From contig CANCQX010000004.1 in assembly GCA_947380375.1 (NCBI GenBank), positions 1 through 61,081 on the forward strand: 61,081 bases of DNA, given 5' to 3'. Of the stretch, positions 1 through 9,886 are shown piece by piece. Position 1 is the stretch's first letter. Each line of letters begins with the position of its first letter. The notes under the pieces were generated by a model that was not told the origin of the DNA, made no database searches, and saw only the letters and a list, made by a program, of their open reading frames with translations. The DNA is from Flavobacteriales bacterium. Lineage in GTDB: Bacteria > Bacteroidota > Bacteroidia > Flavobacteriales_D > Crocinitomicaceae. The position numbers were made by a program, and so were the translations under genes.

Positions 1-1
1 T

Positions 2-46
2 TTTGACTCTCTTGAAGAGGCTTTGAATCATTTTAAGAATAAATAA
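2..46 (+). CDS. C-terminal tail of an upstream gene (partial)
   Basis: Frame 2 is open from the window edge to a TAA at 44-46, giving the fourteen-residue tail FDSLEEALNHFKNK. The stop lies 2 bases before the purA ATG, which is the spacing of genes in one transcript. I cannot identify the product from this tail. In several Bacteroidota a Fur-family regulator precedes purA, but that is background knowledge and the tail itself does not show it. Confidence 0.5.
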   Translation, partial: FDSLEEALNHFKNK

Positions 47-48
47 GA

Positions 49-1320
49 ATGAAGGTAGATGTATTATTAGGCCTACAATGGGGTGATGAAGGTAAAGGGA
101 AAATTGTTGATGTTTTAACTCCAGAATATGATATTATTGCTCGTTTTCAAGGAGGTCCAAATGCAGGTCATACGCTTGAATTTGAGGGGATAAAACATGT
201 TTTGAATACTATACCTTCAGGGATATTTAGAGAGAATGTTTTAAATATTGTTGGTAATGGTGTTGTTATTGATCCTGTACTTTTCCAAAAAGAGTTAGAA
301 AAATTAATTCCGTTTAATGTCGATTATAAAAATCGACTTCTAATCTCTAAAAAAGCTCATTTAATTTTACCTACTCATAGATTATTGGATGCTGCTTCTG
401 AAACTGCTAAAGGTAAAGATAAAATTGGTTCGACTTTAAAAGGTATCGGTCCAACTTATATGGATAAAACAGGTAGAAATGGTTTGAGAGTTGGTGATAT
501 TTTTTCTCCAAATTTCAAAGAAAAATACGACTGTTTAGTTGAAAAACATGTAGGTATTTTAAAACACTACGAAGGTTTTGAATATAATCTAGAAGAATTA
601 GAAGGTCCTTGGATGGAAGGTATAGAAACTCTAAGAGGTTTAATCGCTATCGATAGCGAACATTATCTAAACAAAGCATTAAAAGAAGGTAAAAAAGTTT
701 TAGCGGAAGGTGCGCAGGGTACAATGTTAGATATTGATTTTGGAACTTATCCTTTTGTAACATCATCAAATACAGTTACAGCCGGCACCTGTACAGGATT
801 AGGTGTTGCTCCTACAGCTATTGGTAAAGTTATTGGTATTTTTAAAGCTTATTGTACAAGGGTAGGAAGTGGACCTTTCCCAACAGAATTAGATAATGAG
901 GTTGGTGAATTGATTCGTAAAGAGGGTAATGAGTTTGGTGCTACTACAGGTCGTGCAAGAAGATGTGGATGGGTTGATTTACCTGCTTTGAAATATGCAA
1001 TTATGATTAATGGAGCAACTGAACTTTCAATGATGAAGTCAGATGTTTTAGATTGTTTTGATACGATTAGAGTTTGTACACACTATATAATTAATGGTGA
1101 AAAATTAGATTATTTTCCTTTTGATATAACTGATTCTGAAATTACACCAGTTTATGAAGATATTAAAGGTTGGAATTGTGATTTGACAAAATTAACTTCT
1201 TATGCAGATGCGCCTAAAGAATTAAAGGATTATGTTATTTACTTGGAAGATAAGTTAGGTGTACCGATTACTGTAGTTTCAGTTGGTCCTGATAGAAAAC
1301 AGACATTGGTAAATAACTAA
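49..1320 (+). CDS. purA: Adenylosuccinate synthetase
   Basis: Cytosolic enzyme that joins IMP and aspartate using GTP to make adenylosuccinate, the first committed step from IMP to AMP. The 423-residue length is normal for the family. The N-terminal GDEGKGK phosphate-binding loop (about residues 12-18) includes the catalytic Asp13, and the NAGHT segment near residue 40 holds the catalytic His. The EGAQGTMLD IMP-binding stretch lies near residue 230 and a GTGRARRCGWVD-like base-binding region near 310 (seen as TTGRARRCGW). The start at 49 puts this motif at the usual distance from the N-terminus. The gene sits 2 bases behind the preceding stop and 5 bases before the OstA-like gene, so all three are probably co-transcribed. 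Confidence 0.97.
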   Translation: MKVDVLLGLQWGDEGKGKIVDVLTPEYDIIARFQGGPNAGHTLEFEGIKHVLNTIPSGIFRENVLNIVGNGVVIDPVLFQKELEKLIPFNVDYKNRLLISKKAHLILPTHRLLDAASETAKGKDKIGSTLKGIGPTYMDKTGRNGLRVGDIFSPNFKEKYDCLVEKHVGILKHYEGFEYNLEELEGPWMEGIETLRGLIAIDSEHYLNKALKEGKKVLAEGAQGTMLDIDFGTYPFVTSSNTVTAGTCTGLGVAPTAIGKVIGIFKAYCTRVGSGPFPTELDNEVGELIRKEGNEFGATTGRARRCGWVDLPALKYAIMINGATELSMMKSDVLDCFDTIRVCTHYIINGEKLDYFPFDITDSEITPVYEDIKGWNCDLTKLTSYADAPKELKDYVIYLEDKLGVPITVVSVGPDRKQTLVNN

Positions 1321-1325
1321 AGATT

Positions 1326-2891
1326 GTGAGAAGACCTCAAATATATATTACGAAAATTGCGCTTATAATAAGCGCAATTTTTTTGCTTCATTACCAAATT
1401 TTTTCTCAAAATAATACCCTAGAGTTATTACCAGGGGCAGAAAAATTTGAATTCAATGAAAAAACTGGTACTCATCGTTTGATTGGAAGTGTTAATTTTA
1501 TATATCAAGGTAATACTATGTATTGCGATTCTGCTCATTATAAAGAGAGATCACAAGAAGTTAGAGCTTATGGAAATGTTCATATTACTAAGCGAGATTT
1601 AAATTTATTTTGCGATTCGCTTTATTATCAAGGACTTACTAAACAGGCTATACTTTGGGGGAATGTAAGGGTTAGGGATCAAGAATATAAGATTACGACA
1701 GATACTTTAGAATATGATGCGAATAAATCAGTTGCAATTTATAGGTATGGAGGTAAAGTTGAAAGTATTTTGAATGGAGAAGTCCTGACAAGTAAAGTTG
1801 GCTATATGTATTCTAAAAGCAAGGATATGTTTTTTAGTCACGGAGTAAATTATCGAAGTTCAGAATTAAGAATGGTAACTGATACTCTTCGATATAATTA
1901 CAAGCAAAAAACAGCCTATTTTTTTGGACCAACTAATATAAATCAGCTCGAAAATAATAAAACAAAAGGTGCTAGGATTTATTGTGAAAAAGGTTGGTAT
2001 AATACAGATAATAAAGAAGCGACACTTCAAAATAATGCTACTATTTTTAAAGATAATCAATTGATGAAAGGAGATTATTTATACTCCAATTCACAAAAAG
2101 GAATTTCGATAGGAAAAGGAAATGTGATATTTAAGGATACATCTGAAAATCTTGAATTTAGAGGTGATTATGCTTATTCTTCAGATTTAAAAAGACTTTC
2201 TTACTTAACGGGTAAAGCTCTAGTTTTAAAAATTGATGGTAAGGATACATTATTTATTCATGCGGATACCCTTTTTAGTTTGAAGGATTCTTTAGGGAAA
2301 GCAACCAAAATGAAAGGTTATAATAACGTCAAAATTTACAGGCATGAACTTCAAGCCAAATGTGATTCATTAGTGTACGATAAAATTATTGGTAAAATGG
2401 AGTTATATATTGATCCAATAGTTTGGGTAAAAACTAAAACAGAATTAAAGGGAGATTTTGTTGAAATTTATTTTGTATCTGATACTATTATTGAAAAAGC
2501 GAATGTTATTGGTAATTCTACCGTTTTGTTTGAAATAGATTCAGGCAAGTTCTATAATCAAATAGGAGGAAAGGATATCCTTGCTTTTTTTAAAGGAAAC
2601 GATATTTATAGGACTGATGTTAAAGGAAATGCTAGAACAATTTCTTTTCCAGAAAATACAGAAAAAAATGATTCTACAATAATTATCAAAAGACTAGGTA
2701 TGAATAGAATTTATTCTAGTGATTTACGCGTTTATATTGATAGTAATGAAATTCAGGGAATTACTTATATCGATAAGCCTGATGGAGTTTTTTACCCTAT
2801 GGAAAAGTTAAATAAAGAAGAGCAATTTATCAAAGGATTTAAATGGATGTCTGCTTTAAGACCTAAAACTTGGAAGGAAATTTTGGAATAA
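1326..2891 (+). CDS. OstA/LptA-like organic-solvent-tolerance family protein
   Basis: Secreted or periplasmic 521-residue protein with an N-terminal hydrophobic signal segment (about residues 9-27, ending near FSQN). The rest is repetitive beta-strand sequence of the LptA/OstA jelly-roll type, with many units of the form D(T/S)L.Y....A...G.V, for example near residues 65-130. LptA-family proteins bridge the periplasm for lipopolysaccharide transport to the outer membrane, and the Bacteroidota versions are longer and less studied, so a role in LPS or envelope lipid transport is inferred. The start is a GTG 5 bases after purA; an ATG start would remove the signal peptide. A strong hairpin follows the stop. 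Confidence 0.8.
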   Translation: MRRPQIYITKIALIISAIFLLHYQIFSQNNTLELLPGAEKFEFNEKTGTHRLIGSVNFIYQGNTMYCDSAHYKERSQEVRAYGNVHITKRDLNLFCDSLYYQGLTKQAILWGNVRVRDQEYKITTDTLEYDANKSVAIYRYGGKVESILNGEVLTSKVGYMYSKSKDMFFSHGVNYRSSELRMVTDTLRYNYKQKTAYFFGPTNINQLENNKTKGARIYCEKGWYNTDNKEATLQNNATIFKDNQLMKGDYLYSNSQKGISIGKGNVIFKDTSENLEFRGDYAYSSDLKRLSYLTGKALVLKIDGKDTLFIHADTLFSLKDSLGKATKMKGYNNVKIYRHELQAKCDSLVYDKIIGKMELYIDPIVWVKTKTELKGDFVEIYFVSDTIIEKANVIGNSTVLFEIDSGKFYNQIGGKDILAFFKGNDIYRTDVKGNARTISFPENTEKNDSTIIIKRLGMNRIYSSDLRVYIDSNEIQGITYIDKPDGVFYPMEKLNKEEQFIKGFKWMSALRPKTWKEILE

Positions 2892-2898
2892 TTTTTTT

Positions 2899-2932
2899 AT
2901 TGTAGGTATATAAAATACTATATACCTACAAT
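2899..2932. terminator. Bidirectional terminator between ostA-like gene and spoT
   Basis: A perfect 14-bp inverted repeat (2899-2912 and 2919-2932, loop of 6) is flanked by T-runs on the left and A-runs on the right. It can therefore end transcription from the plus-strand OstA-like gene and from the minus-strand spoT gene, which converge here with only 53 bases between their stops. Confidence 0.8.
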
Positions 2933-2944
2933 AAAAAATAAAAA

Positions 2945-5176
2945 TTAATGTTCTACTTCAACATCCCAACGCTCAACTCTAATAACGCCTTCAACTTGTT
3001 CGAATTTGCTCATTAATTGTTCTAAATGTTGAGTGTCATATACTAATACTTTAATTCTTCCTTCAAATAATCCATCATTTGTTTCAAATGAAATGAATTT
3101 CATATTTACGTTTTGTTGGTTTGAAATAATTTCCGTAAGCTTATTTACAATACCTAGACTATCAGTTCCATAAAGTTTTATAGCAGCTAAACGCTCTTTT
3201 AATTCTTCGGTTTTCCATTTAGCTTTAACTAAACGATAAGCCATTTTAGACATTAAATGTTCTGCATTTGAACAACTATTACGATGTATTTTTACCCCAT
3301 CATTAATAGTTATAAAACCAAAAATTAAATCGCCAGGTATAGGATTGCAACAACGCCCCATTGTATATTGGATATTTTTAAAATCTTCACCAATAGTAAT
3401 TATATCTTCCTTTTGATTTATTTTAGAATATACGTCCTGTTCGTTTTTGTCTTTAGGAGAAATATTTTTCTTTTCTAATAAAATAGTACCATTTTGATTT
3501 TCTAATTCTCTTAATCGAGTGAGGTCAATTTTACTTTTTGCAATTCTAAAAAAGAATTCAGTTGTATTAGGGATAGAATAAAATCTTTCAAGAACAGCAA
3601 TATTTTCTTTAGTAGATTTAATATTGAACTGTTTTAATTTTCGTTCTAGAATTTCTTTTCCATCTTGTGCAATTCTTTTTCTTTCATCGTGAAGAGCATT
3701 TTTTATTTTTTGTTTAGCTCTTGCAGATATAACCATCAACAACCATTCATCTGTTGGTTTTTGTTTAGGTGAAGTAATAATTTCTAACTGATCGCCACTT
3801 TGAAGCTGGTAGCTTAGAGGTACTAATCGATTATTTACTTTACCGCCAATACATGTATTACCAATATCAGTATGAAGATCATAAGCGAAATCTAAAATTG
3901 TTGATCCATTTGGAAGAACTCTTAAGTCTCCTTTGGGTGTAAAAATATAGATTTCTTCTCTGAATAAATTAAGCTTAAAATCATTTACAAAATCCATTGC
4001 ATTACCATCTGGACTTTCCATCAAATCTCTAATCTCGTTTATCCAACGATCCAATTTACTATCTTCAGTATTATTTTCTTTGTACTTGTAATGAGCAGCA
4101 AATCCTTTTTCAGCTATCTCATCCATTCTTTTTGATCGAATTTGAACTTCTACCCATTTTCCAGTTGGTGACATTACAGTTGTGTGTAATGACTCATAAC
4201 CATTCGCTCGAGGTGTTGAAATCCAGTCTCTTAAACGATCTGGGCTAGGTTGGTAAAAATCAGTAACAATACTATAGATTCTCCAAGCATCTGGTTTTTC
4301 AAGTTCTTGAGGGGTGTCAATTATGATTCTAATTGCGAAAATATCATACACTTCTTCAAAAGGAATCCCTTGTTTTACCATTTTTCGGTGTATTGAAGAG
4401 ATTGATTTGGTTCTAGCTTTTATTTCAAACACATATCCTTCATACTGTAAAGCATCCTTAATAGGATCTACAAATCGACGTATAAAACGATTTCTAACAT
4501 CTTTAGTTGACTTTAAGTTTGCCTCAATGTTATGATAAACTTCAGAATCTGTATAAAGCATAGCTAAATCTTCTAACTCTCCTTTCACAAGGTAAAGACC
4601 TAACCTATGCGCTAAAGGAGCATATAAAAATTTAGTTTCCGAAGCAATTTTAAGCTGTTTATCAGGAACCATACTTCCTAATGTCCTCATATTGTGAAGT
4701 CTATCAGCTAATTTTATCAACACTACTCTTATGTCTTCAGAAAGTGTTAAAATCATTTTTCTGAAATTTTCCGCTTGAATTGAAGCGTTTTCATCGAAAA
4801 CTTCAGGTATTTTTGTTAACCCGTCAATGATTAATCGAACTTTTGGTCCAAATAAATCTTCTACGTCTTGAAGAGTAATATGAGTATCTTCAACTGTATC
4901 ATGAAGTAAAGCACAAATGACAGCTGTAGCTCCTAAGCCCATTTCTTCGCTGCAAATTCTAGCGACAGCTATAGGGTGGTAAATATATGGTTCACCAGAT
5001 TTACGACGCATATCTTTGTGAGCATCTACTGCTACATCAAAAGCTTTACGAATCATTCGAGTATCTTCTTTCGAACGATTTTTAGTCGTTTTCATTAAAC
5101 CTTTAAACGCATTCAAAATTTCGATACGTTCTTTTTCTAAATCAATTTCAGGAAATTTACTTGAAATATCACTCAT
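2945..5176 (-). CDS. spoT: Bifunctional (p)ppGpp synthetase/hydrolase (RelA/SpoT homologue)
   Basis: Stringent-response enzyme of the long Rsh class, 743 residues. In order I see an HD hydrolase domain (YHPIAVAR near residue 66 and HDTVEDT near residue 91), the RelA/SpoT synthetase domain (about 240-360, with the GYESLHTT substrate loop), a TGS domain (about 405-465, beginning TPKGDLRVLPNGSTILDFAY), a helical stretch, a conserved GRCCNPIPGD segment near residue 600 and a C-terminal ACT domain (about 665-740). The intact HD motif supports ppGpp hydrolysis as well as synthesis. It lies 8 bases downstream of fumarylacetoacetase and both genes end at the hairpin at 2899-2932, so they probably share a transcript. 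Confidence 0.96.
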   Translation of the reverse strand: MSDISSKFPEIDLEKERIEILNAFKGLMKTTKNRSKEDTRMIRKAFDVAVDAHKDMRRKSGEPYIYHPIAVARICSEEMGLGATAVICALLHDTVEDTHITLQDVEDLFGPKVRLIIDGLTKIPEVFDENASIQAENFRKMILTLSEDIRVVLIKLADRLHNMRTLGSMVPDKQLKIASETKFLYAPLAHRLGLYLVKGELEDLAMLYTDSEVYHNIEANLKSTKDVRNRFIRRFVDPIKDALQYEGYVFEIKARTKSISSIHRKMVKQGIPFEEVYDIFAIRIIIDTPQELEKPDAWRIYSIVTDFYQPSPDRLRDWISTPRANGYESLHTTVMSPTGKWVEVQIRSKRMDEIAEKGFAAHYKYKENNTEDSKLDRWINEIRDLMESPDGNAMDFVNDFKLNLFREEIYIFTPKGDLRVLPNGSTILDFAYDLHTDIGNTCIGGKVNNRLVPLSYQLQSGDQLEIITSPKQKPTDEWLLMVISARAKQKIKNALHDERKRIAQDGKEILERKLKQFNIKSTKENIAVLERFYSIPNTTEFFFRIAKSKIDLTRLRELENQNGTILLEKKNISPKDKNEQDVYSKINQKEDIITIGEDFKNIQYTMGRCCNPIPGDLIFGFITINDGVKIHRNSCSNAEHLMSKMAYRLVKAKWKTEELKERLAAIKLYGTDSLGIVNKLTEIISNQQNVNMKFISFETNDGLFEGRIKVLVYDTQHLEQLMSKFEQVEGVIRVERWDVEVEH

Positions 5177-5184
5177 AATTTTTA

Positions 5185-6456
5185 TTATTTTGCCGGAAGT
5201 ACTTTTGTAATAATTTCTCCAAATCCAACTCTTATTCCATCTTTTGAACTATGCCCTCGTAAAATAACAGTGTCATTATCATTGATGAATTTTCTTTCAG
5301 AACCATCTTTCAGAATTAATGGTTTAGATCCTCTCCAAGAAAGCTCCATCATTGAACCATAAGAATCAGGTGTTGGTCCAGAAATAGTTCCCGAACCCAT
5401 TAAATCCCCACATCTTACATTACAACCATTAACTGTATGGTGAGCTAATTGTTGGGTTAAATTCCAATACATATATTTATGATTCGATTGACAAATCAAA
5501 TTTTCATCTGAATTTTCTGGTTGAAGAGAAACTTCTAAATTAATATCATATGATTTTTGCCCATTATATTCTAAATAACTTAAAACTTTTGGGTCTTGAA
5601 TTGGACCATCTAATTTGAAAGGTTCAAGAGCATCAAGAGTTACAACCCAAGCTGATAATGAAGATGCGAAATTTTTAGATAAAAATGGCCCTAGAGGTAC
5701 ATATTCCCATGTTTGAATATCGCGTGCAGACCAGTCGTTAAATAAACACATTCCAAAGATATAATCTTCGGCTTCAGATGTTGAAATAGAATCTCCTAGT
5801 GGTTTTCCGTCAAATGTTATGAATGCCATTTCCAATTCAAAATCTAATAATCTACAAGGAGCGTAAATTGGTGGTTCTTCAGGATTTGGTTTAATTTGTC
5901 CTTTTGGTCTATGAATATTTTGTCCTGATAATATTACAGAGCTAGATCTTCCATGATAACCAACAGGAATATATAACCAGTTTGGAGAAAGTGCATTTTG
6001 AGGATCACGAATCATAGTTCCAATATTAGTAGCATGCTCTCTACTTGAATAAAAATCAGTATAATCACCTATCTGAATAGGCATACTCATTTCTATTTTT
6101 TCAATTGGAATTAAAGCTTGGGCAATATGATTTGTGTTATTCTTTAGTTCGGATTTATTTTCATTCAAAAGATTTGAAATTCTATTACGTAAATCACGAG
6201 TAGCTTTTTTCCCTTTTTTCATTAAGGAATTTAAGAACTCATTTTCAAAATCAATCAATGAAAATGGTAAATGATCTAAATAACCAAGTTCATATACTTC
6301 TTTTAAATCTAGAACATGGTCGCCAATTCTTACACCAACTCTTGTTGAAGAATCTTCAGTTTTAAAAATTCCAAATGGTAAATTTTGTATAGGGAAGTCT
6401 GAACCTTCAGGAACATTTACCCAACTTTTCAATGAAGGATTATTAGCTTCAATCAT
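5185..6456 (-). CDS. fahA: Fumarylacetoacetase
   Basis: Last enzyme of tyrosine and phenylalanine breakdown, cleaving 4-fumarylacetoacetate to fumarate and acetoacetate. The 423-residue length matches the family. The N-terminal domain has the expected DSSTRVGVRIGD region. The catalytic domain contains DFYSSREHATN (metal-binding Asp and catalytic His), the ELEMAF segment with metal-binding Glu residues, WSARDIQ with another metal Asp, and MGSGTISGP near the C-terminus. It is the first gene of a two-gene minus-strand unit with spoT. No other tyrosine-degradation gene is adjacent; the two-domain VOC protein at 42.5 kb is not a convincing 4-hydroxyphenylpyruvate dioxygenase. Confidence 0.95.
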   Translation of the reverse strand: MIEANNPSLKSWVNVPEGSDFPIQNLPFGIFKTEDSSTRVGVRIGDHVLDLKEVYELGYLDHLPFSLIDFENEFLNSLMKKGKKATRDLRNRISNLLNENKSELKNNTNHIAQALIPIEKIEMSMPIQIGDYTDFYSSREHATNIGTMIRDPQNALSPNWLYIPVGYHGRSSSVILSGQNIHRPKGQIKPNPEEPPIYAPCRLLDFELEMAFITFDGKPLGDSISTSEAEDYIFGMCLFNDWSARDIQTWEYVPLGPFLSKNFASSLSAWVVTLDALEPFKLDGPIQDPKVLSYLEYNGQKSYDINLEVSLQPENSDENLICQSNHKYMYWNLTQQLAHHTVNGCNVRCGDLMGSGTISGPTPDSYGSMMELSWRGSKPLILKDGSERKFINDNDTVILRGHSSKDGIRVGFGEIITKVLPAK

Positions 6457-6492
6457 AATTTTATAAGTTATTTGTTTTGTAATTATTGTTTA

Positions 6493-6533
6493 CAAAAAAT
6501 GCTCAAAGTCTGAAGTTAACAACCTTTGAGCAT
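6493..6533 (-). terminator. Terminator downstream of ychF
   Basis: A perfect 10-bp stem (6499-6508 with 6524-6533, loop of 15) is followed on the minus strand by a run of six T residues. It lies 33 bases after the ychF stop and before the fumarylacetoacetase start, so it separates the two minus-strand transcripts. Confidence 0.8.
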
Positions 6534-6565
6534 AATTGCTAAATTTTTAAGTGTTTTTTTAGATT

Positions 6566-7663
6566 TTAAACATTAAATCTAAAGTGTAAGATATCTCCAT
6601 CTTCAACGATGTATTCTTTTCCTTCAACTTTGAATTTTCCTGCATCTTTTACAGCATTTTCAGAACCTAAAGTTGTGAAATCAATGTATTTCATAACTTC
6701 AGCACGAATAAATCCTTTTTCAAAATCGGTATGAATAACACTTGCCGCTTGAGGTGCAGTCATTCCTTTATTGATTGTCCAAGCTCTAACTTCTTTTACA
6801 CCAACGGTAAAATATGTTTCTAATTTTAATAAATGATATGCTGAACGAATCAAACGATTTACACCTGGTTCTTCTAAACCTAATTCATCTAAAAACATTT
6901 GACGTTCTTCATATGTTTCTAATTCAGTAATGTCAGCTTCTATTTTTGCACCAATTATAAGTACTTCCGCATTCTCATCTTTTACAGCTTCACGAACTTG
7001 GTCAACGTATTTATTTCCTGTTTTTACAGAAGATTCATCTACGTTACAAAGATAAAGAACTGGTTTAGTAGTTATTAGTTGGAATTTAGCTACGATTTCA
7101 TTCTCTTTTTCATCAAGATCTAAAGTCCTGATTGATTTTCCTTGTTCTAAAGCTTCTTTAATTCTTCCGCAAAGTTCATTTTCTTTTAAAATTTCTTTAT
7201 CACCAGTTTTTAATACTCTAGCAAGTGAAACAATTTTCTTTTCGATTGTTTCAAGATCTTTTAGTTGAAGTTCAATATCAATTATTTCTTTATCACTTAC
7301 AGGATTTACAGTTCCATCAACGTGAATAATGTTGTCGTCGTCAAAGCAACGTAGAACGTGTATAATAGCATCTGTTTCTCTAATGTTAGCTAAAAATTGA
7401 TTTCCTAAACCCTCTCCTTTTGAAGCTCCTTTTACTAATCCTGCTATATCAACTATTTCCATAGTAGTTGGAACAACTCTTTCAGGATTAGCAATGCTTT
7501 CTAGTTTTTCTAAACGTGAGTCTGGAACAGATATAGTTCCAACATTTGGTTCGATAGTACAAAAAGGAAAGTTTGCCGATTGAGCTTTTGCATTCGATAA
7601 ACAATTAAACAATGTCGATTTACCAACATTTGGAAGACCAACAATACCACATTTTAGAGCCAT
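6566..7663 (-). CDS. ychF: Ribosome-binding ATPase YchF (Obg family)
   Basis: P-loop protein of the Obg/HflX class that binds 50S/70S ribosomes and hydrolyses ATP rather than GTP. The 365-residue length is normal. The N-terminus shows the G1 loop GLPNVGKST (residues 9-17), and DIAGLVKGAS carries the G3 motif. In place of the GTP-specific NKxD, the G4 position reads NVDE, which is the YchF signature of relaxed base specificity. A coiled-coil insertion follows the first GTPase half, and the C-terminal TGS domain ends in ILHFRFNV. A well-formed promoter lies immediately upstream and a terminator downstream, so the gene is probably monocistronic. Confidence 0.97.
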   Translation of the reverse strand: MALKCGIVGLPNVGKSTLFNCLSNAKAQSANFPFCTIEPNVGTISVPDSRLEKLESIANPERVVPTTMEIVDIAGLVKGASKGEGLGNQFLANIRETDAIIHVLRCFDDDNIIHVDGTVNPVSDKEIIDIELQLKDLETIEKKIVSLARVLKTGDKEILKENELCGRIKEALEQGKSIRTLDLDEKENEIVAKFQLITTKPVLYLCNVDESSVKTGNKYVDQVREAVKDENAEVLIIGAKIEADITELETYEERQMFLDELGLEEPGVNRLIRSAYHLLKLETYFTVGVKEVRAWTINKGMTAPQAASVIHTDFEKGFIRAEVMKYIDFTTLGSENAVKDAGKFKVEGKEYIVEDGDILHFRFNV

Positions 7664-7679
7664 TATTTTAATTTTTACA

Positions 7680-7710
7680 CAAATATAGCTTTTTAGATAA
7701 AAGACAGCAA
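7680..7710 (-). promoter_or_regulatory. Predicted ychF promoter
   Basis: On the minus strand, TTG (7710-7708) and TATATTTG (7687-7680) are separated by 20 bases. This matches the Bacteroidota principal-sigma consensus TTG-N17-23-TAnnTTTG. The predicted start of transcription is only about 10-12 bases before the ychF ATG at 7663, giving a very short leader. Confidence 0.65.
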
Positions 7711-7737
7711 GACATAATACAAAAGACTTGGCGCAAA

Positions 7738-9711
7738 TTATTTCAATTTAATTTTAGCTATGTCTTTCTCAATTTTTTTATTCAATTTTGAAGTCTTGCT
7801 TTTTAAATCTTTATTTTCTTTTATTTGTTCTTTGAGATGTCTATTAATAAAACTAGAGCGTATTGCATTCATTTGAAATTCAATAAATTGCTCTTTTAAA
7901 TAAGTGTGGTTTTCTTTTTTTGTTGGTTCTATTTGATTTTTTGATAATTTAAAAATTTCATTGAATTTATTTTTAAATGTCTTCAAGATTGAGTTGTAAG
8001 ATTTTATATCTTTTTCAAAAGCATTTATGTTATCTTTATGTTTAATATTTACTAGTTCACTTTCTTTTATTGACTTCTTTAATTTACAATATTCTATATC
8101 ATTTATAAGATTGAATTTGTATAAATTATCGAAATCTTTTTTTATTGTATTAAACTCTGAATAAAAATAGGTGACAATTGCACCATTTTTAGAATCATAA
8201 AGTAGTGAGTCATCTTTGGTTTTATGAACTAATAAACTATCTTTTAATTTCCTTACAGGAAAATCAAGGTCATCACTAAAGCTCAAACGAAGATTACATA
8301 ATTCTTTAGCGGTTTTATTGTTTAAGTCTGAATTTATAGAATATTTAGTCATATTATTCACGAATTCATTATGAATAGAAGTGAGTTTTGCTAATTTATC
8401 TTCAATTTGTTTCTCTGTAATTTTAATAGAATCAGAATATAATTTAATTCTATTCATATATAAAGTTGAATCGGTTATGTTTGTTTTCTTTCCAAAAGAT
8501 GTTTTTTTAAATTGTTTATTTTTAACTATTTTACGTTTTAAAATTTTATTTTTTTGTTGAGTTGATTTTAGGTTTATTTTCCCTACAATTCCAATTTTCA
8601 ACCCTGAATTTAAAAGTTTAATAGATTTATCAGTCGATGATATTAATATTTTATTTTGTTTTGAAATCAATTCTTTCTTCTTCAAATTGTTAATTATCAG
8701 GTCACTTTTTTGATTCTTTAAAAAGTAAATATTTGTGTCAGAATGAATTTTACTTTTGAAAAGTAATTTTTTAATTGAGTCACACTCTTTAAGTGTTTGT
8801 TCTTTATTTTCAGACCCTATGTTTAGATTTTGACTTTGCTTTAAAGCTTGTAAATAATAGGATTTAGAAATACCGAAATTGTTTCTTTTATTGGTTTCAA
8901 AAGATTCATAACCTTCACTTATTTCTTTGTCAATTTCTTTGGTGATCAAATATTTATCTCGTTTAACTGTTAGATCATCATTAGATTTATTTTTTGATAA
9001 AGTATCAAATTTTTCAAAATAAGCAGAGCTATCCAATTCAAATTGATTTAATGAAGTGGTTGGATTTGTTAATTGCCAAATTGGGTTAGATGGAAAATGG
9101 TCAGTTTTAAAAAAGTATCCGTTTTTGCAGAAATAGATTTTGGTACTTTTATTTGAAAAATGAGGTTTATAAACTAATCGATCACTTGTGCCTAATGAAA
9201 AAGCGAAAATAAAATAGCCAGCAAAAGTTCTTTTATAATATTCAATTTTACCTGCATCCATACAGGCGTCAATTAAATACCAGGAATTATTTAATTTTAC
9301 TGCATTCCATGATTGTTTATCCAAATAAAATTTATCTAAATAATCTACGTATTCATTTTTTACATATCCTTGAATACTTACAGATGGGATATTAGAGTAT
9401 TTGCAAAGTTCATTAAATAAACGACTATAATCAGTTGATATAGCTTTTCTTTTAAATAAAATCTTTTTTATTGGAGTTTGAGAATAATTAAAACTTAACC
9501 AACGATTTATATCGAACTCAATGTTATGTGTAATCCAACTATGTATAGCTACAACTTTTTCAGAGTCTGTTTCTATATTTTTTGTCAGATGATAGGCTAA
9601 TTTATTTGATTTTAAAGTCTGGAAATACGGAATATATCGATTTGATTTATCTGTTTGAGTAAACGAAAAAAACGAAAAAAATAGTAAGAAAATTAGAGCT
9701 AAAACCTTCAT
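7738..9711 (-). CDS. Secreted transglutaminase-fold protein lacking catalytic Cys and His, with long lysine-rich coiled coil
   Basis: 657 residues with a signal peptide (residues 1-18, ending FSFT). Residues about 30-160 match the transglutaminase-like core: SEKVVAIHSWITHNIEFD, then DYSRLFNELCKYSNIP, then SWNAVKLNNSWYLID. In active members the position before DY is the nucleophilic Cys and the residue two before WN is His. Here they read Ser92 and Gln133, and only Asp148 is kept, so the fold is probably non-catalytic. The remaining roughly 500 residues are charged, Lys/Asn/Ser-rich and predicted helical or coiled coil. Homologues with a similar core occur in Bacteroidota, where function is unknown. 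It may be a binding or scaffold protein of the periplasm or surface. Confidence 0.7.
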   Translation of the reverse strand: MKVLALIFLLFFSFFSFTQTDKSNRYIPYFQTLKSNKLAYHLTKNIETDSEKVVAIHSWITHNIEFDINRWLSFNYSQTPIKKILFKRKAISTDYSRLFNELCKYSNIPSVSIQGYVKNEYVDYLDKFYLDKQSWNAVKLNNSWYLIDACMDAGKIEYYKRTFAGYFIFAFSLGTSDRLVYKPHFSNKSTKIYFCKNGYFFKTDHFPSNPIWQLTNPTTSLNQFELDSSAYFEKFDTLSKNKSNDDLTVKRDKYLITKEIDKEISEGYESFETNKRNNFGISKSYYLQALKQSQNLNIGSENKEQTLKECDSIKKLLFKSKIHSDTNIYFLKNQKSDLIINNLKKKELISKQNKILISSTDKSIKLLNSGLKIGIVGKINLKSTQQKNKILKRKIVKNKQFKKTSFGKKTNITDSTLYMNRIKLYSDSIKITEKQIEDKLAKLTSIHNEFVNNMTKYSINSDLNNKTAKELCNLRLSFSDDLDFPVRKLKDSLLVHKTKDDSLLYDSKNGAIVTYFYSEFNTIKKDFDNLYKFNLINDIEYCKLKKSIKESELVNIKHKDNINAFEKDIKSYNSILKTFKNKFNEIFKLSKNQIEPTKKENHTYLKEQFIEFQMNAIRSSFINRHLKEQIKENKDLKSKTSKLNKKIEKDIAKIKLK

Positions 9712-9886
9712 AATTTCCGTTTACGAATAATTTCATTTTGAGTTACTTATTAGTATTAAAAAATCATTTTAACTTATTTTTTAATGGTTTTAGGGCTGTT
9801 GAAATTAAATGGGGAATAATTATCTAAGTTGTTTGTAATAAATAAATAAACCTTATTTTTAAAACTAATTATTTAACATTTAGCAG

